64,000 nucleotides of DNA from Umbilicaria muhlenbergii (Eukaryota > Ascomycota > Lecanoromycetes > Umbilicariales > Umbilicariaceae): NCBI GenBank assembly GCA_000611775.1, contig KK106981.1, positions 4,342,927 through 4,406,926 of the forward strand. Reading direction: 5' to 3'. Positions 47,850 through 60,343 of this stretch are shown piece by piece. The notes beneath the pieces were generated by a model. It did no database searches, was not told the DNA's origin, and saw nothing but the letters and a program-made list of their open reading frames with translations. Positions within the stretch are counted from its first letter, which is position 1, and each line of letters starts with the position of its first letter. A program made the position numbers and the translations under genes.

Positions 47850-48354
47850 TATGGGGGTCGGGGGCTACTCTTTTTTTGGGGGCGGGTGTGGGAATGCAAT
47901 GCCCGGGACGCGACTTTCGAATCAGCCGGTTACGGCGGCGTTGAAGGGTGGACTTGGGTTTGGCTTGGCTACACAATTCTGGCGGGCGCTTTGGTGGGAG
48001 AGGCCACATATTGGTCAGGCGATAGATGGAAGGTTGGTCATTGACGCTAGGCATTCTGGATTCGCTAGAGATTGGACTTGAGCGGTTACGAGGGCGTGGA
48101 AGATTGTGTGATTGGTGCCACGGAGGAAGCTCTGGTCGATGCTCGTCCGTAATCTAATATACTAGCGCACGTTTCCCTCGCTCGATTGCCCTCGCCGCTT
48201 CGACAAACCTTCGCCTGCTCGCCATCTTGTTTTTCCAAGTCAATGTCAAGCGCGCTTTGTAGAGCTTGAAGGAGGAGAAAGTTTGCAGGTGCTAGGCGGA
48301 TGCTAGGCGGATGCGTAGAGGGTGTTTTCGAACGGGGAGAGTAGAAGTGGAGGC

Positions 48355-48565
48355 TAGGCGAAGCACCAAAATCAGTGGCAGTCTTCTGGTTAGGGTGTGC
48401 GCCTCGATATTCTGTTGGTGAAGAGGGTTGAATGCGCAGATGCTGAAAGTTGGAGTCATTGAGCTCCAGCACTTCGTTCTTGCCTTTAATGAACGACAAG
48501 GTGCTGTTCATCATATTTCATGATCGTTCCGCTGGTGAGAATCCCCAAGGAGTTCTCTGCTCTAA
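48355..48565 (-). repeat. Dispersed repeat, copy A
   Basis: It matches copy B (49882-50095) in order and orientation: AGGCGAAGCAYCAAAA at the left, CCTCGATRTTCTGT, then a GCAGATGC element and a CTTGCCTTTA element, ending in a TTCTCTGCT element. Indels separate the conserved blocks. On the minus strand both copies encode related peptides (VLELNDSNFQHLR here). Confidence 0.75.
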
Positions 48566-49881
48566 AACTGCCACTCGTTTTGATGGTTCACATGAGGCTA
48601 CTCTGGTGGAGGTGACTGGCTCATCGAGAGGAGAGTGGAGGGTTCTGTTTTCCAGCAAAGGAGAAAATTCCCTGTACCGAGACGCGGGCCGCAGCCATTA
48701 CGTCCATCCATTACGCCAAGCTTCAGAGCGTGGATGTAACGGTATGTCGTGTATGTCGTGGGATGCTGTGAGAATGGAAGATGGCTTTGGATGGAGGCGA
48801 TCGGAGTAGGTGAGGCTATCTGCCCGAGGCCCTTGCGTACACTGACAGCAAGTCCAGTGAGAGCCAGATTTCGTTTGTTAGCCCGTTCTAAGATTCCATT
48901 GGCCAACGGACAACAGAGCACCAGCACTCGCGAGAACCAGTCAGAAGTTGGAGGATCCTCTTCCCAGGCCACAAGATCACTACCAAAACGGCCAGCGGCA
49001 TGTAAGGTACTTAATCTCGGTCCAACAAAACAGAAGCCCCACCACTCTCTCGGGAACTGCAGCAGAGTGGAGACGAGGCAGCACGAGTCATGACCGCAGC
49101 CAGCAAGAGCACGAATAGAAGATCCCTGATTGATAAAAGCAGATAGGAGAATACACGTATAGGAAATCCGATAGTACATTCAAGTGATCCACCGCACGCG
49201 CATTCAGTGGCTGCAGGATTACCTGCTTACTGACCTACGCACGTTGTACCGCAAGCCCACAAACGCCCATGCAGGACCGAGGATATCTGTTGAATGTTCA
49301 TATCTCAGCAAAGGCATGAACATTGGACATCAGTGTATATTGGAGAATACACAAGTAAAGGCCGTTAGGCGCCCCAAGCCCTGTTGTTTCGACCGCTACA
49401 CCCCAGCCTGCACCGTCCTGATAGCAAGCTGCAGTCGACCGGCGGGCCCAACGTATATATGCGCAGACTGGACGAGCGGTGTAAAATCCGGGCCGAGGAG
49501 GCATGGGTCGAGACGAGGATGGGATGGGTGGTGTGCATATAGACGCTGGCACGTTTGAGGAGTGCGGTGCATGGGTGGCGTAGTGAAGTGTCAAGCCTCG
49601 GGGTCCCTGAGGCGCTTGTGCAACCCATTTGTTGTTCCGGATAGTTGGTCGTGGGTGCGGATGTTGGATGGGTTGCTTTCCCGCATATGTTGGGTACGTT
49701 ACATGTGAGGTCTGTGGGATCAGCCGTGTTCGCGCAGTCAGAAATGCTCCAGTCGTAGGGCAGACAAGATTGGGCCATGAAGAAGACATATTTCGGTGTT
49801 ACGGTAGCGTGGTGAGCGGCATGGCAATGTGTACTGTGATGAGAAAGTCCGTGTGTGCCGTATCACAAGACTTTTGCTGGC

Positions 49882-50095
49882 AGGCGAAGCATCAAAACAA
49901 GTAGCAGTCATCTGCTAAGGGGGCACCCCTCGATGTTCTGTAAGTGAAGAGAGTTTCAAAGAGCAATCAACACGCAGATGCAGCAAGTCGAAGTCATTCA
50001 GCTCTAACACTACACTCTTGCCTTTACTGCTTGCAGTGTGCTGTTTGTCATTGCTTGGCTGCGGATGATGCCCCGGATTTCTCTGCTTTGGAGCA
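49882..50095 (-). repeat. Dispersed repeat, copy B
   Basis: Second copy of the repeat described at 48355-48565. On the minus strand it reads VLELNDFDLLHLRVDCSL and LTEHRGVPP, against VLELNDSNFQHLR and PTEYRGAHP in copy A. Shared peptide text suggests decay of a once-coding element of unknown class. Confidence 0.75.
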
Positions 50096-51971
50096 TCAGG
50101 CCCCTTGTTCTGGTGGCCCGCTTGCTCGGCCTGGCCTCCGGCCTTTCCATATTTCAATTAGTCGTCACCAATGATGTCAGACTATGTTAGCACATCGTAA
50201 GTATCTTCGCCATGTTGTTCCCACGCCGCCGATAAACTTCCACAGTGCTTCTCGGTACAGAAGGTGAGAAGGTTGATAGTTGGATGACGAACGATTCACG
50301 CCGGTGCTTCGCCAAGGTTCTTCAGCGCCAAACCACTCGCACGGACCCTCGTGGAACGCGGCAAATGTCTCGCATGGCGGTTGCCCTCTACCCTGGATTC
50401 AAAGAGGCGTTGGCCCCGCCGCACCCTGCCTTGCTGCTAGAGGTGGGGTCACGGGCGGAAGCCTTGGCCTGTTTCGTCGGGACTCAACAGTCCAAACTTA
50501 CTCAGAGTAGTAACCAAAGTCCACAGGCGAGAGGGTGGAGGTAGCCGGGAAGGGTATAAGGCTCGGACTAGGGCCTCTGGTTGGTGGCTTATTCTTTGCG
50601 CTTTCTCTCTCGACGCATTCCTCTTCAGCCTGGGATGCAGATGGAAATCATGGGATGCACACGCCAACTACGCCATACAGTCTGTGTGCCTGTGAAATCC
50701 TTGTACGCCCCGTCTGGTGTTTGGAACCAGTCGCAGGGGTTTCGCTTTCCGTGCGTGGATCCGGACTGGTCTAGGACGGAGCGTACGGTAGAGCCATCCA
50801 TCATCACCCTGACGTGAGAGAAGTTAATCACTCCTTGTTTTGGGCCTACGACGAAGAGGTAGATGGCAGGAGTATTTGAGATGCATTTGCCGTCATGCGA
50901 AATAGGACGAGAGGATATACTTCAGGCTTGCATGTGTTCCCGAGAAAAGTGCCATGGATTGGCATCGATGATGTGCTCTAGCCTGGCAGTCGTCTCCGTT
51001 GCGTAATCCAACAGTCTCTGCTTGAGGGTGCCAAAGACGACCAAGTCACATGCGCTTCGTATACCCCGGCGCCATGGTTATGTGCCCATGCATGTCGTTA
51101 CCTTATCTCACCCACTCCGAGTACATCAAAGGCAAGGCCAAAGTAAGGTGAGGTAAGGTAGGCTGGACGAGCTGCAGGCACATGTAAGCTTGTGAAGTGC
51201 GAAGACGACTGCAGGCCTGCAGGCCTGCAGGCTCTGCACGTCTGCAGATGTACCAATCTTGCAGCTTGCGTGATCACCGAAGGATTTGCGGAGTACCTGC
51301 ACTTGCATGCTACTCATCCTCCGCGCCCGCTTTCTTCCTCCCTCCATCCCTACTTCTGCCGATACCGGGTGTGGTGTTGCGATACTCAGACCCTTTCACA
51401 TCCAGACTACCACCACTCTACGCTGTAGCTTGTCCCTTACCAGCGGTGGCGTTTGTGGAGCGACTCCGTACAAGACTAGCTAGCAGGCTCAATTCAAATG
51501 TTTGGGACGCCACGTTTCCAAATCACATGAGCGACTAACCCAATAGAGTAACGGCTCGGCTTTCAGGGTTGATCGACTTGCCTAGCTCTTCTACACGTGA
51601 TTATAGCAAAACAATGCAGGGTGTGAGATAAGGTAATTACAGTCGTGCGTATCGCCAAGATACGGAAACGACACAAACTTTTTGAGAAACAAAGTTGCCA
51701 CGCTCCAACCTCTAGAGCCCCTCAATTAGTACCTCGGAGGGCAAGAGTAAGAGTTCAAGGAGAATGGCGATGCAATGCAGGATGGATACCCCGCGACCAG
51801 CAGACCCGTGGTCGAGACCAAGCTTCATCGTGTACGCACACGCACGTGCGCCAGGCTGGGAAAATGAGACGCTGAATTGCCTGGAGAATAGACATCTGAG
51901 CTTTGATATTAGAGTAGTGTAGGAAAATCGTGAATCGTGGTCCTGTTCCGAAGGTTGATGAGATTGCCTTC

Positions 51972-53724
51972 CTATTGGGTATAGAGTTCGCCGGCTCTGA
52001 TTCCGGCGGCCACTTCTCGCTCGGTCTGATTGACGCGCACCATACGTATAGCATCGTCGGTATCTGCTCCCTCACGGCTACCCCACGCCGTCTGTATAAG
52101 GGTCCGATGTCAGCATCGGTGCGTTGTAGGGTGTCAATAAAGGTCAACGGCCATGCTTCAACCAAAGACCACAGCAAAGACGACATCTCGTGGAAACAAC
52201 AAGCTTGACAGGAAAAGGAAAACTGTCCGGGCCGGTACGCTTACGACGCACGAGCGGGATGGTGGCGGGGAGGAAGGAGGAGAATGTGGAATTGTGGATT
52301 GGAAATTGCGGATGGTGGAGGGATGATCGATTTAGGCGCAGAAGAAAGTCAAAGCCAAATGTGGGGTGATCGGAGCTTACCACATTAAGGGTGGACATAG
52401 CGTAAACCTTGATCAAGCCATGGAACCAGCCGAAGAAGACGGAGACGGGGAGGAGGAGGAAATCGCCAGGGTAGCGGACGTAGTGCCCCATCAGCTTGAC
52501 GAACTTGCTGATGAACATCCAGGCCACCAGCACGCCGACGAACGTCCACCGCGATCGGCTGTCCCAGCTTTCGCTGCATTTCCAGTTCAAGAAGAGCAGA
52601 TAGCAATCCCAGGGGAGCGCGTAATGGGTGAGCGTGGTTAAATGGACCGCGTATGTGCTCCATGGTTGCTGTCTGACTCGAGAGATCAGCGTGCGCCACC
52701 TCAGACAGCAGTTGACCCGTAGCTTGGACGAACGGAGGCGAAACTCGACTCGACTCACCTCCAAACGTGACCTTCGCAGAACATGCTAGTAATATTACTC
52801 CGCCAATTGCTGCGCGACCAGCGAAGGCACTGTTTCAAGAACCTCCAGTTGTTCTCCAGTGTCGTTTGCACCTCCGCTTCTTTGTGGTACTGAAACATGA
52901 TTTTCTTCCCGTGTGAGACGAGCCATCGCGTGATGAAGTTGTCATCGTCGCAGTTTAACTGGTACTGGCCGAGCCATTCTTCGTGAGTGAAGGCATACCT
53001 GAAGGCGTCGTCCCGCAGGATTTTCGTCCTATAGGCCACTGTTCGGCCAGAGAGGCAAGGAACACCGCCGTCCATATACATGCAGGCGGCACAATCGAAG
53101 TTCCTGCGCTCCAGATATAGTGCACCGAGGTAGTCCCAGAAACGCTGGCGAAACGTAGGCGCTTCTGATCGTCGAAGCCTCTGATTGGTCCCAACTCCAC
53201 CGCAGCTCTCGTCTTCCAGAGGGGCCAGCATCCAAGGGAGTAGCGTTCGGGGCCAGGTCACATCATCATCGGCGAATACTGTAACATGTGTTTGTATGTA
53301 TGGAATAGCACGCACCATTTGGAAGCGTTTGTTGGGGTGAGGAACACTGAGTACGCTGATTTTCGGGGTGCCCATGCTTTTCACCATCATCCTGGCCCGA
53401 TCCAGATGCGCGTCGATAGTGACCAGAATGATCTCGAACGGCTCCGTTCTGAGTATACTCTGGATGGTATCCCAGAGCTCGGGGCCATTGCCTTCGAGTG
53501 AAGGGATGACCACGGTGACATGCTTGGAGGTCAGAGTGGGGTCCTCAGGTATTGGTACAGGTCGGAGTCTGCAGAAGGCGAACAGATTCACGACCAGGCG
53601 TAGATAGCGATAAGCACTGTGGAAGTCAGTCGCGGCAGCACAGAGTCCGGCACGCCACCCTGCGGCCGATCGCCAGTGGTGGGACTCACAAGAACGATAT
53701 GAACAGGTGGAGATAGGAAAACAT
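51972..53724 (-). CDS. Membrane glycosyltransferase family 2 (polysaccharide synthase type)
   Basis: Four exons, 53724-53690, 53616-52759, 52699-52381 and 52091-51972, encode 443 residues. The junctions restore FISFFAYRYLRL, HVWRWRTLISRV and MSTLNVTAWGSREG. It has the motifs of processive GT2 synthases related to hyaluronan, chitin and Cps1-like enzymes: TVVIPSLEG, FADDDVTWP, CDDDNFITRW and QCLRW. An N-terminal hydrophobic helix (MFSYLHLFISFFAYRYLRL) and C-terminal helices (WTFVGVLVAWMFISKFVKL; FLLLPVSVFFGWFHGL) place the active site at a membrane. It probably makes a surface polysaccharide; the sugar donor and product are unknown. The last intron is long (289 nt), so one extra exon cannot be excluded. 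Confidence 0.88.
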
Positions 53725-56025
53725 CCTCTATCCTCTTTTTTCCAACTTAAACGAGTGTAATCAACGGCCACGCGATTGTCAAGCCCGAGCCCATTGCGCA
53801 AGGACTCGGGCATGGCAGGAGCCATGAGGTCTAAATAGATCAGGCCAATGCGAGGATGGTATGCAAGAGTGTTGTGCACTCGTCCCTGGGGATTTGTCTC
53901 TTACTAAAGTTTCGCGTACCAAGGAAGCTTCGAATGGACGACAGAGACTTTTGCGCGAGTGAACCGGCCCGTTTGGGTGCAGTGCATGAGCCCATGCTGT
54001 AAAGTATGGAAGCAGACAGTGCCATAGTCTGCGGTACCGTGTACCGTGGATGCTGATCGCCAATGGCCAGCCGTCTGGCCGTTGAGGTCCCCTCTACCTT
54101 GGGCATGGTGTGGAGAGTGGACCGAGTAGCTCGATTTGTCCCGTTCGAGGGGCGCTCTCTAGACTGTTGAGGCCTGGATCGTAGCCGATGCCCACAGGCC
54201 CATAGGGTACCTTCTACTTTGCTTTTCAGCCCCACCCCCCGATCCCGTACCCCGTACAGCGTCCAGCTTACACGGACACCTTACACTTTATACCTTACTG
54301 GTACACCGTACATGCGATGCGCCGATGCTTAATGATTGACTAACATACCTGACCTCCACCTCTGCCTCTATCTCTACTGATCCCTCCGGAGCGCGACAGC
54401 GGAAGCGGAAACGCATGTCGAGGGATACGGGTATGCTGCTTTCCGCAGGCACAAACACCGTGATTAGAATGTCGCCAAATATAATACTTGGCCTGTTGTT
54501 TGACACGGGATGATCCTGTTCCACTCATCGGCGGCCGAACCCGGATGCGTGTTTGGAGTTACCTAGTCGTTACAGCGGTGTGTTCAAGGATGATCCGATG
54601 GAACAAACGCGGCGTGAACTGGAGGCTGATAATGACACCAACCGAGTTGTGGAGATAAGTCAGCTAGCTGGTTCAACCTTCCTTCAAGGGTAATTTGTAG
54701 CGCGTCGTCGTGTGTGGATCGAAGATCAAGCCAAGACCAGCCCCTTCCTCTCCCCTCTCCCCTCTCCCCTCTCGACATGTCCAACTCTCCGCAATGACTG
54801 CGCAATACTGTTGGGACTGCGCATTGTACTGCCGCACCTTGAACGATTTCTGTTGATACATTGTCGAGCATGTATTACCGTCGAAAGGCTCCATGATCAA
54901 TCCAGGCACGGAGTCCGACGTTGACCTCGTGGAGGCGCCTTTGCTGGAATTACCGTGGCTCTGTGGATGCCAGCATCAGCCCGGAATGCCGAACGATGCA
55001 TGGTCACCGTTGGCGATAGGTCCGCATCCACTGGCAAACACCTGATTTTGGCATGGGCGACGCGCGACGCGACATCGCAGTTCCCTACCTTAAGTGAACC
55101 TCTAACAATTCCCGCGTGGCGTCCATGGTACCCGCAGCCGGCTACACTTCTTGGATGAAATGGTTCAAAGCCTGCGGTTGCGATAACGATAGCTACAGGC
55201 TTGCTTCTATGTCGGGCAATAGACGTGAGAAAAGTCGTAAATGTGCTCGTGACTTGGAAGCTTTCTAGTCTCGAAGCTGATGTTTTGAAAGTGTGAACTC
55301 TACTCCCAGATGCGGTCATTATGCGCGTCATGTTATGTGGGGAGATCTTCTCTGCCTTCCTCTTCCCTTCCTCGCACTTAGTCACTTTGCACCCACGCAA
55401 CACGCGCGCTCATGCGCACAGCATGGGACTGAATCGAAGCCACGCTCAAGATCTACCGCGGAAGCTGGTCCCCGTTCCTAGCGACATGCAAGCTGCATGT
55501 TTGGACAACCAGGCCAGATAGTGCGAAGCGTGAGGCTCCGTTTGATTGGTGGCGGCAGAGCCCATCAAGACTTGAATGGCCGTGGTACCATGCCGTGCGA
55601 GTGTGTGTGACCCTGATTCAGAAAGGCGGATGGCGTGTAAGAGCCATGCACCCGGCAATAGCAACGACTAGTTCCTTGTATTCAATACTTTTCGCTGTTC
55701 TCAAGACGGGAGACTTTAGTCGTCGAAATTAGATTGTCATCATGGTTCGCGATCCTCCTGCAACTTGATGGACGTTGGCGCAAATGTAAAAGCAAGCGAG
55801 GCACCAAATTCGACAAAGTGCGCAGAGAAAGTAGTCAACGGCGTTGTGATGTGCGTTGTGCTTCAGAAGCACTTGCAGAAGCAAGCGTACCAAGCGGGAA
55901 AGATGCACGCTTTATAAAACGCACTCGAACGGACCCGCTGCAGCACATGGACCGTAATACCCAATCTTGGTAAGCACACGCACTCCAAGTCACACATAAG
56001 ACTCTCGAAGTGCGTATTGTACACT
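53725..56025. other. Intergenic, 2.3 kb
   Basis: No credible gene. A short CCCTCTC tandem repeat lies at about 54747-54776. Frames at 54897-55403 (minus) and elsewhere show no domain. Confidence 0.45.
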
Positions 56026-57153
56026 TCATCTTGGTTGCCACAACCAATCCCTTTCCTTGAAACTTGTCTCGAACTCAACGCCTCCAAAAATACCTATTGC
56101 CCCATAGAGGTCATATGCGCCATCCAATCCATCTACACCCAGATCGTTACTGGCGTCTAGTTCCTCATGGAGATCCCAGCCTGCCTCTCTCTTGCCGTTC
56201 CTCGTGAGGAAGACATCGACTTTTAGAGACGAGCCTGTGGAGGGCGGAGCATCATAATCCGGAGGGGCGTCCGGAATCGAAAATGTCATCCCAACACCTA
56301 CCGTGTCGCCCGCCCGAAACGGCGACACGAAATCTTTCCCACCCCAGGTATCATTGACATATCTCCGCCCATCGTCGCCATGGATGGCCAGACTACCTCG
56401 CTCCCAGCCAGGCATACGCCAGGTGGGGTACGGCATCGCAGCATAACCGATGGCCAGGGAGCACTCGTCGGTCCCGCGGCTACGACCCAGAGAGTGTATT
56501 TTGACCTCAAAGTAGATTGTTTTGGTTGTTCCCGACTCGATCTGCGAGCCAGCCCGGGCAAAGTATAGCGGGGAGGAAGTAATCAAACAGGCGTCTTTGC
56601 TTCCGCTTCGTGTGGAACCTTCCCAGTTGCCAGTACTTGGCATGAGCAGGTCACCATTGTACTCTCGAGGTTTCAGCAACTGCACATCACCGTTCCTGAC
56701 GCTTGAGAGTAGTGCAGGTGGAGGGTACCCAGGTGCGAGGAGTGGATGTGACCGGCACCACTCGTGGGCACGATCTGCATCGGAGAGATTGGCATTGCTG
56801 AGAGGACTCGTTTCGTGACCAAGGCTCGGGGGTGGAGGTAAGAGAGCGGTGTCGGGGATCGACGTCCAGTCGTGGTATGGAGCAGGATTCTCGGCGTTTG
56901 ATTGATGTGATGGCGGCGGTCCTGGGGGTGGCGCGTACTCAGATCGCCCAGGTGGCGGACCTGACGGGGCTGGATAGGTGGATTGGTGCGAGGGTGGTGG
57001 ACCTGGTGGAGGAAGATAAGTCTCGGTATTTGGTGGGACGTACGTGTACTTCTGATCAATATGCGACGAGCTTTGATCTCTTGCTTCGTAATCGGATGGT
57101 GGGCCGCCGATCCTGTCAGGGTGGTCACCCTTCAGAGACTTGAAGAGACCCAT
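56026..57153 (-). CDS. SPRY-domain protein (Ear1/Ssh4-like)
   Basis: A single frame encodes 375 residues, ATG at 57153. Residues ~20-120 are Pro-rich with repeats of the type PPGPPPSHQS. Residues ~195-370 form a SPRY domain: TIYFEVKIHSLG, CSLAIGYAAMPYPTWRMPGW, GSLAIHGDDGRRYVNDTW, AGDTVGVGM, DVFLTRNGK and YGAIGIFGG. Fungal relatives such as Ssh4/Ear1 are adaptors that guide the ubiquitin ligase Rsp5 to membrane cargo, but those have a transmembrane segment and this protein shows none. A PPxY-like or Pro-rich contact with WW domains is possible. Adaptor function is inferred. Confidence 0.85.
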   Translation of the reverse strand: MGLFKSLKGDHPDRIGGPPSDYEARDQSSSHIDQKYTYVPPNTETYLPPPGPPPSHQSTYPAPSGPPPGRSEYAPPPGPPPSHQSNAENPAPYHDWTSIPDTALLPPPPSLGHETSPLSNANLSDADRAHEWCRSHPLLAPGYPPPALLSSVRNGDVQLLKPREYNGDLLMPSTGNWEGSTRSGSKDACLITSSPLYFARAGSQIESGTTKTIYFEVKIHSLGRSRGTDECSLAIGYAAMPYPTWRMPGWERGSLAIHGDDGRRYVNDTWGGKDFVSPFRAGDTVGVGMTFSIPDAPPDYDAPPSTGSSLKVDVFLTRNGKREAGWDLHEELDASNDLGVDGLDGAYDLYGAIGIFGGVEFETSFKERDWLWQPR

Positions 57154-58167
57154 GGCAGCCGGTAAGATTGCCGATCAAGGGTATCTCGTCGCTCATTCGG
57201 TGTTTGAGGTAGGAATCAAAGCAGACGAGTAAACAGGTTGAACGGTTGTGCAAGACATAATTGGTTGTACTTCGGAGGAGTAGAGTGGAGGATGGAAGGG
57301 TGTGCTGGGGATGCTGGGAATGCTGGGGATGCTTTGCATATAAGGCAGATGTCTGGTCGCCTTGTTCCTTGTGGGGATGACGGTGATCTGCAAGGGCGGT
57401 GAATTAGCGGGGCCGTTTCAATTAGAGTGTGCCCCGCTCAAAGAGAGCCTATCGTGCCAGCGTGCCTCCTCAGCCTATTCCACATGCTCGCCGGCTGTAG
57501 CGACAAAGGATAGCTTCTCCATCAACTTCGGGCTGTTGCGGATCCACGGCTGCCTACATCCTACGTACAGTGTCCTTTGAGTCCTTTCAAGAGGTCTCCG
57601 AAGGACTGGTTTACTGCAAGACCAACATCTGGTAGCGAATCAGCCGGTAGACATATGGATAAATAAGAGACAGTCTCCACTTGACCCTGACGGCCGCCTG
57701 GTGCCCCTCACGATATCACAATAGCGAAAGCGATGTGTCCAAGTTTCTGAAGTGAGTGTTTTAGGGAGCTATGCTTCTATCCTCTCTGCGTGAACCGGTT
57801 TTCGAAATCTGTCTTGGATGCTAAGTGGCTGAGGGGATCCTCAGCCGACAGATGTAAAAACCAACTCCGTAGCCATTTCTGACAGAAGAGTTTGATGGAA
57901 CCCTCAGCGGCCAATTAACAATCATTATAATACTCTACAAGTCATAAAGTATATCTAATACTCTTACTCAGATCTGGGTTCAAGCATATGATTTAGTGTA
58001 TGATTGCTTAATGCCGGATACGCCAGCAGAAGAGGCCTCTTCATGGGTGCATGTACAGTACAAGGTATCTTTCTCTCGTAAATCATTATCACGTTTACCC
58101 AATAAAGCCCTCCACTTCCGTAGCGTTGATATTTTTGGGCTGAACCTGGCTCCGTACCGAGAATATA
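57154..58167. other. Intergenic, 1.0 kb
   Basis: Contains the promoter of the SPRY gene and the 3' side of the MBL-fold gene. No gene is seen. A short GGGATGCTG-type direct repeat lies at 57305-57335. Confidence 0.45.
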
Positions 58168-59238
58168 TCACTCCATTAACAGACTTTCACCGCTTCTGAG
58201 CTCTGCAAATTGCACACCTTCCATGGCGGCCAACTCGCTATCATCGGATATCGGTCCTTTTTCTTCTTTTTCCTTTTCAATTGCCTGCTGTAACGTCAAT
58301 ACCTTCCGTCGTAGGAGAGGAGCGATGAGGCCTCCTCCTTTCTTGACTTCATCATGCGTTCCAACCCAGTATTTGGCGTTGCACATTCGTTGAGCTCGAA
58401 GACCGTTGTATGCGCCGAGGTTTAGCTGCTTGGTGATGCTAATGCTGATATCATGGAGACCATGCAAGAGCGCGACGACCTTCAGAGGTGGCTGAGCTGA
58501 TGGCAGGTGCCGCAGGTCATTGGCACGAATGCCATGGGGCGTATATATGACAGCTTCTGCCGCGTCATTTCCTGTCAAGCCCCCACCGCGGATATTGGCG
58601 TCGATGTTGAATGTAATCAAGACCGCGGAATGATAGTATAGCGCATCGGCATCGGTTACGAGCCGGGATACACCTAGCCAACGCGGCAGAGGGTCGATTG
58701 ACGTATGTCGCCAGTCTGGATCCTTCTGAGAAAAAGACGGTGTGTCATGAACTACCAAGAAGTGGTTCCACGAACGTATGAGATCGGCTGCCTTTTGGGT
58801 GGCAAATACGGGGGTGTTGGGGTCAATCTCGAGGAGAGTCTCCTTGTGACAGTGATCGCTAAATTCGTGGGAGCAGATAACGAGGTCAATCTGGTTGGGA
58901 CTGGGTCTCTTGGTCTTTGTTTTGTGAGGTCTGATCAAATCATCAATGTCCTTTAGTCGGTCTTGTAATTCCGAGATTGTCTGCACACTGGAATCAATGG
59001 CATGCCACTGCTTGGAGAACCACGAAGCGACATCGCTCTGTGGACCACGCAGCCAGGGATCTATCAGAACATTGAAGCGCGAACGGCCTGTACGCGATAC
59101 GACATCTCTTGGACACGGGAGCTGTAACAGCCAGGTCGTGTCTGCGTTGAGGTGAGTGAGAATAGGCCTTCGCATATCAAAAGCCCGCTTGACGGAATCA
59201 CGAAGCTCCCCTTGCAACTGTAGCGCAGACTCGTCCAT
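58168..59238 (-). CDS. Metallo-beta-lactamase-fold protein
   Basis: From the ATG at 59238 the frame gives 356 residues. It stays open upstream to 59382 but with no ATG, so either this ATG or an upstream spliced exon starts the protein. The fold is shown by THLNADTTWLLQLP (first strands), VLIDPWLRGPQSDVASWF, the metal motif CSHEFSDHCHKE (HxxxDH form), and later strands AEAVIYTPHGI and VVALLHGLHD. Such fungal proteins are cytosolic hydrolase-like enzymes of unknown substrate. The usual first His of HxHxDH is replaced by Ser-His-Glu-Phe spacing, so metal binding may be altered. Confidence 0.8.
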   Translation of the reverse strand: MDESALQLQGELRDSVKRAFDMRRPILTHLNADTTWLLQLPCPRDVVSRTGRSRFNVLIDPWLRGPQSDVASWFSKQWHAIDSSVQTISELQDRLKDIDDLIRPHKTKTKRPSPNQIDLVICSHEFSDHCHKETLLEIDPNTPVFATQKAADLIRSWNHFLVVHDTPSFSQKDPDWRHTSIDPLPRWLGVSRLVTDADALYYHSAVLITFNIDANIRGGGLTGNDAAEAVIYTPHGIRANDLRHLPSAQPPLKVVALLHGLHDISISITKQLNLGAYNGLRAQRMCNAKYWVGTHDEVKKGGGLIAPLLRRKVLTLQQAIEKEKEEKGPISDDSELAAMEGVQFAELRSGESLLME

Positions 59239-60343
59239 GTCGTCGAGTGGCGAGTACTGCTCAAGTTGGTTTCTTAGCCTTAGGATGGCTGTTGCATCAT
59301 GATACAAAGCAATGTTGCGTAAGGCGGTGGCGGTGACGGTGGACGCACAGCCTCCTTCGGTAAGATATAGGTCTAGTATCAAAGTAGACTAGGCCAAACC
59401 ATATGCCTTGGGGAAGACACGAACCTTGTTGAATGAACTGTGTTCTACTTGTCTTCTACCAGTCTTCTGTTCATCTTCTACGTGTTTTCTACATGTCTCC
59501 GATGTGTCTATTAAGTATCTTCTATGTGTCTTCCATATGTCTTCTATTCACCTTCTATTCATCTTCTATCCTTCTCTTATTCTGTTTTGATCCTTCTCTT
59601 GTTCTTCTATCCTTCTTTTCTCATGAATAATCCTGTCTGTATTTATGACTTCTTTCACATCCTCCTCGTCCAGGTAGTCCAAGGTAACTGAATGGCCTAG
59701 AACGCCCCGGAGCAATAGAGCACTGCAGTGTGCCACCATCCCTTGCTTCTTTGTCCCAAAATTCAGGGTTCACATTTCCTTGAATTCGCTATCCAAGATC
59801 TTTTGGGGAAAGAGCCAGGGTGGGTCCAAGACCACGATAGAACAGAGGTGACGGAAGCCAAGCACCTTGCTTGGCAGTGCGATGTACGGAGTAGAGTAAG
59901 GTAGGACGTAGTTGGATGAGCACAGGAGGAGATACAACAATTCAATCATCCATCTAGTAGCACATAAGAATAATAGTATTAATACCGTATTTCCAATGAG
60001 GGTCGCGGCACCTGCTCTCGTCATCCGGAGTTATCTCGCGCTGTCAGATTGCTTGAACTTCGTTTGTACCTTCACCGCATTAAATGAAACACGCCGAGTA
60101 GGATACATGGATGCGTGAGTTGTCCAGACTCGAATCCAGATCATTCTGAGGATTGTCATTCGCCTTGCGCCCCCCTATTGCGAACACCCTTGCCGGCGTG
60201 CTTTAGCGCCATCCCGAAGCTACTTCCATTGTAATCCGCCCCCACCCCACCGCTCATCCTCCCCTCCATCTTATCTTTCCAACACCTCTCACCATCATCA
60301 CTTCGCGTGATCCGTCCTCCCAACCTGAACCCTCACGATATCG
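59239..60343. other. Divergent intergenic region with an 11-bp minisatellite
   Basis: It lies between the MBL-fold gene start and the CAX start. No gene. The minisatellite at 59436-59630 is listed separately. C-rich 5' leader-like sequence lies near 60235-60300. Confidence 0.5.
59436..59630. repeat. 11-bp minisatellite, locus 3
   Basis: About 16-18 degenerate units of 11 bp, for example TCTTCTATGTG, TCTTCCATATG, TCTTCTATTCA and TCTTCTATCCT. The consensus matches loci 1 and 2. Pyrimidine-rich on the plus strand. Confidence 0.88.

Larger units (their letters stand above)
47850..51971. other. Gene-poor 4.1 kb stretch with two diverged repeat copies
   Basis: No credible gene on either strand; the many 60-140-residue frames lack domains. 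The one clear structure is a pair of diverged repeat copies at 48355-48565 and 49882-50095. Some short inverted or direct pieces occur, such as GCAGGCCT repeats near 51210-51235. Confidence 0.5.
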
